NCBI GenBank assembly: GCA_017643365.1
Contig: JAEPNO010000006.1
Coordinates: 62,001-126,000 of the forward strand
Direction: 5' to 3'
Length of the DNA: 64,000 bases
DNA from: Balneolaceae bacterium
GTDB taxonomy: Bacteria > Bacteroidota > Rhodothermia > Balneolales > Balneolaceae
Shown here in pieces: positions 62,728 through 64,000 of the stretch (position 1 is the first letter of the stretch; each line of letters starts with the position of its first letter). The translations under genes were made by a program, and so were the position numbers. The notes under the pieces were generated by a model. It saw only the letters and a list, made by a program, of their open reading frames with translations. It was not told the origin of the DNA and did no database searches.

Positions 62728-63621
62728 TCAAAAAGGCTTCCACTCAGCGATTTCATCGCGGCCTTCGTGGGTAGTGATTCTTCGCTTATCCGATCCATCA
62801 GGACGCATAATAAAAATATCAGAATTGCCATCGCGAACCGAGGTGTAGGCAATCCACTCGCCATCGGGCGACCAACGTGGCCAGCGGTTGTCGTATTCAT
62901 CATTAGTGATGTTAGCCAGTGATTCACCACCCACCGAAATCGTAAATATGTCACAACCATTTTCTGAACACCCATGGAAGGTGAGCTGCTCGCCATCGGG
63001 TGAAAAATCGGATAAACAATCGAAACCGGGTTTGTTAGTTACACGACGTTCTTGTTTGGTTTCCAAATCATACACAAAAATCTCGCCATTACTTTCTTCC
63101 CGATTTACCTGTCGGCAAAACGTGAGTTGCGAACCATCCCGAGAGAAGCGAATACCCGAATCGTAGGTTTCGTTAAAAGTGATTCGAGTGGTGTCGGTGG
63201 TTCCAATTTCCACCAGATAAATTTCGTCACCACTGCCGTATCTGCCTTCAACATCACGATCGCTGGTAAAAGCTAACAGTTTTCCATCCGGAGATAATTG
63301 CGGACTTCCATCTTTTGCAGGATGATTACTCAAATTCGTGGTTTCGCCCGTTTCCAGATTCAAACTCATAATCTCAGTATTACCGGTTTGATAAAACACG
63401 AACAACACTTCGTTTTCAGAAGCCCATTGAAGTCCATACGCCGTGGTTGTGGTGTCTTGGAAAACTTCACGGACATTCGTGTAAGCGGTGTCGGTTATAA
63501 AAATGCCAAGATTTGCGTGCGTCTGATCGGAAGCGTAAACGAGTTCGGGTTCATATTGATCCGATTGAGTTCCGGTGCATGAAATCAAAAAAAAGAAGGA
63601 AAAAATGACGAAATATTTCAT
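62728..63621 (-). CDS. TolB/WD40-like beta-propeller lipoprotein
   Basis: 297 residues with a lipoprotein signal (KYFVIFSFFFLISC). The body is a series of PD40 repeats, each with an S-P-D-G-x-x-L/I pattern: LSPDGKLLAFTSDRD, FSRDGSQLTFCRQ, FSPDGEQLTFHGC and WSPDGEWIAYTSVRDGNSDI. This predicts a small beta-propeller. Such proteins bind other proteins or act in TolB-like envelope complexes, and no enzymatic site is seen. It is leftward, after the epimerase gene, with a 59-base gap. Confidence 0.88.
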   Translation of the reverse strand: MKYFVIFSFFFLISCTGTQSDQYEPELVYASDQTHANLGIFITDTAYTNVREVFQDTTTTAYGLQWASENEVLFVFYQTGNTEIMSLNLETGETTNLSNHPAKDGSPQLSPDGKLLAFTSDRDVEGRYGSGDEIYLVEIGTTDTTRITFNETYDSGIRFSRDGSQLTFCRQVNREESNGEIFVYDLETKQERRVTNKPGFDCLSDFSPDGEQLTFHGCSENGCDIFTISVGGESLANITNDEYDNRWPRWSPDGEWIAYTSVRDGNSDIFIMRPDGSDKRRITTHEGRDEIAEWKPF

Positions 63622-63680
63622 AGTGGAATGGGCTACAATTTGTTAACAGAAGTACCGTAAAAATGGTAGAAAAGAAAAGC

Positions 63681-64000
63681 CTAATCTAAAATAGTGATCT
63701 GATAACTTAATGATTCTTGAGTGCCGGGTTCGAGCAATCGTAGCTTCTCTTTATTACTAAACTTTCCGTTTGTTTGTTGGTGATCGGTGATGCCATGCCA
63801 AGGCTCGATACAAACGAAAGGAGCTCCGGGCTTTGCCCAAATTCCGAGGTAAGGAAACTCATGAAAATCGACGCGAAGGATACTCCCGAGGCTATCATTT
63901 TTGAGGGTAACATGATTGCTCTCCAGGTTTTTAAAAATCAATGCATCACGATCGTACATATTACTTTGTAGCCTTAAAATATTGCTGTTTTCCAGCATTG
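63681..64000 (-). CDS. aldose 1-epimerase family protein (5' end outside window)
   Basis: Only the C-terminal 105 or so residues are visible, because the gene runs off the right edge. The segment PYLGIWAKPGAPFVCIEPWH followed by GITDHQQTNGKF and LEPGTQESLSYQITI matches the galactose mutarotase-like fold near its end, including the conserved catalytic-region Glu in CIEPW. Family members interconvert anomers of aldoses or sugar phosphates. Which sugar cannot be told from this part. Confidence 0.8.
   Translation of the reverse strand, partial: MLENSNILRLQSNMYDRDALIFKNLESNHVTLKNDSLGSILRVDFHEFPYLGIWAKPGAPFVCIEPWHGITDHQQTNGKFSNKEKLRLLEPGTQESLSYQITILD

Overview
The window looks like the chromosome of a Balneolota/Bacteroidota-type bacterium. 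This is an inference. It rests on a moderately AT-rich sequence, many lipoprotein signal peptides, families common in that group (DUF2911, M28 and M20 peptidases, the ABC permease/M1 peptidase fusion, LytTR regulators, HisKA_2 sensor kinases), and one clear Bacteroidota-style promoter (TTTG, 19 bases, TANNTTTG) at 41066-41096.

Layout. (1) 1-14907 is probably the right part of an integrated accessory island. It holds the end of a dGTPase gene and a leftward type I restriction-modification operon (hsdM, hsdS, hsdR) with three small nuclease-like genes between hsdS and hsdR. A divergent two-helix membrane protein resembling phage abortive-infection proteins follows. Next comes a compact leftward module (integrase, unknown gene, AlpA-like regulator, frameshifted replication protein, small-terminase-like protein) that resembles a phage satellite. 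The island ends at the 3' half of a tRNA-Phe gene, a candidate attachment site. (2) 14908-17110 is a scar region: a nonsense-mutated Fic gene and a small lipoprotein bracketed by a direct repeat of about 135 bp. (3) 17288-24798 holds a DbpA-like DEAD helicase, a LytTR response regulator with a truncated LytS-like kinase, and an ABC ATPase followed by a permease/M1-peptidase fusion interrupted by TAG. (4) 24800-34945 is a tandem duplication with a period of 4938 bp. Each copy carries an amidohydrolase, an aldo/keto reductase and a three-repeat membrane protein, and is followed by an array of hairpin-forming repeats. (5) 35112-50887 is signalling-rich: two CHASE-domain HisKA_2 kinases, a cytochrome-like lipoprotein, a histone-deacetylase-like enzyme, a single-domain response regulator, an SDR/aldehyde dehydrogenase/YhdH operon, an M28 peptidase with a DUF2911 lipoprotein, and two convergent PAS kinases. 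(6) 51010-64000 is mostly ordinary housekeeping and exported enzymes: a GIY-YIG nuclease, CopD-like and MFS membrane proteins, a GH13 amylase, an rRNA-type methyltransferase, a beta-lactamase-fold hydrolase, two M20 peptidases, a TolB-like lipoprotein and the end of an aldose epimerase. One gene here is broken by TGA.

Two themes recur. The first is gene decay: three otherwise intact genes each carry one in-frame stop (TAA, TAG, TGA), one replication gene has a one-base frameshift, and one kinase lacks its ATPase domain. The second is dispersed hairpin repeats: they form arrays, seem to have mediated the tandem duplication, and in one case sit in frame inside hsdM. All calls come from reading the sequence; no database search was run.
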